Source: Hirudo medicinalis
Lineage: Eukaryota > Annelida > Clitellata > Hirudinida > Hirudinidae
Length of the DNA stretch: 36,091 nucleotides
Direction of reading: 5' to 3'
Assembly: GCA_011800805.1 (NCBI GenBank)
Contig: MPNW01000132.1
Coordinates: 294,516 to 330,606, forward strand
Part shown: positions 36,066 to 36,091 of the stretch, one piece after another
How the letters are laid out: each line of letters opens with the position of its first letter
How positions within the stretch are numbered: the first letter of the stretch is position 1
Position numbers and translations under genes: made by a program
The notes under the pieces: generated by a model
What the model was told of the DNA's origin: nothing
What the model saw: only the letters and a program-made list of their open reading frames with translations
Databases searched by the model: none

Positions 36066-36091
36066 TTCTTCCCTTCTCTCTCCAACTCTTC

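Overview
This window is AT-rich nuclear DNA from an invertebrate metazoan. Every recognisable host gene is split by GT-AG introns, there is no operon structure, and the gene set (TULA/UBASH3, tetraspanin, POFUT2, DNAJC8, mitochondrial CLPX) is animal. I cannot assign a phylum from the sequence alone. No bacterial, phage or CRISPR-like system is present.

Five host genes can be assembled exon by exon with matching splice phases. (1) POFUT2, + strand, 5130-7693, 9 exons, 419 aa: an ER protein O-fucosyltransferase. (2) UBASH3/TULA, - strand, 12872-8080, 13 exons, 715 aa: UBA, 2H phosphoesterase, SH3 and histidine phosphatase domains. (3) DNAJC8, - strand, 15747-14035, 9 exons, 242 aa: a spliceosome-associated J protein. 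(4) A CD9/CD81-type tetraspanin, - strand, 23307-21436, 6 exons, with one exon junction that is 1 nt out of frame. (5) CLPX, - strand, 34476-29002, 11 exons, 601 aa: the mitochondrial AAA+ unfoldase. POFUT2 and UBASH3 are tail to tail; the other genes all read leftward. The genes act in unrelated compartments and show no functional clustering.

The space between and inside genes is dominated by decayed mobile DNA. Items found: a solo LTR with 6-bp terminal inverted repeats and 5-bp target duplication (676-1149); a 694-bp hAT remnant with 8-bp target duplication (1908-2601); a DUF4371-like hAT scrap followed by a 5'-truncated Ty3/gypsy pol and 3' LTR (about 2690-4739) just upstream of POFUT2; a copia 3' end with LTR (16380-16986); a 714-bp retroposon-like unit between perfect 11-bp direct repeats (17056-17769) sharing its 3' end with 26963-27084; a complete 1504-bp hAT element with perfect 8-bp target duplication and subterminal repeats (18207-19710); a decayed minus-strand member of an unnamed transposon-like protein family (23885-24900); a SAP-domain ORF of unknown origin (25655-26071); and several LINE reverse-transcriptase fragments (7021, 13267, 27403, 30700, 34755), some ending in (ATT)n. 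tRNA-like sequences occur at 6906, 10205 (both inside introns), 20291 and 25213.

The host genes remain open while almost all mobile-element ORFs carry stops and frameshifts. The least explained items are the 23885-24900 family, the SAP ORF, the 17056-17769 retroposon family and a perfect 10-bp inverted repeat around a TATTTAAG box near the right edge (36029-36065). Exon joins, domains and element borders were read by eye; family names come from recalled protein family patterns, not a database search.
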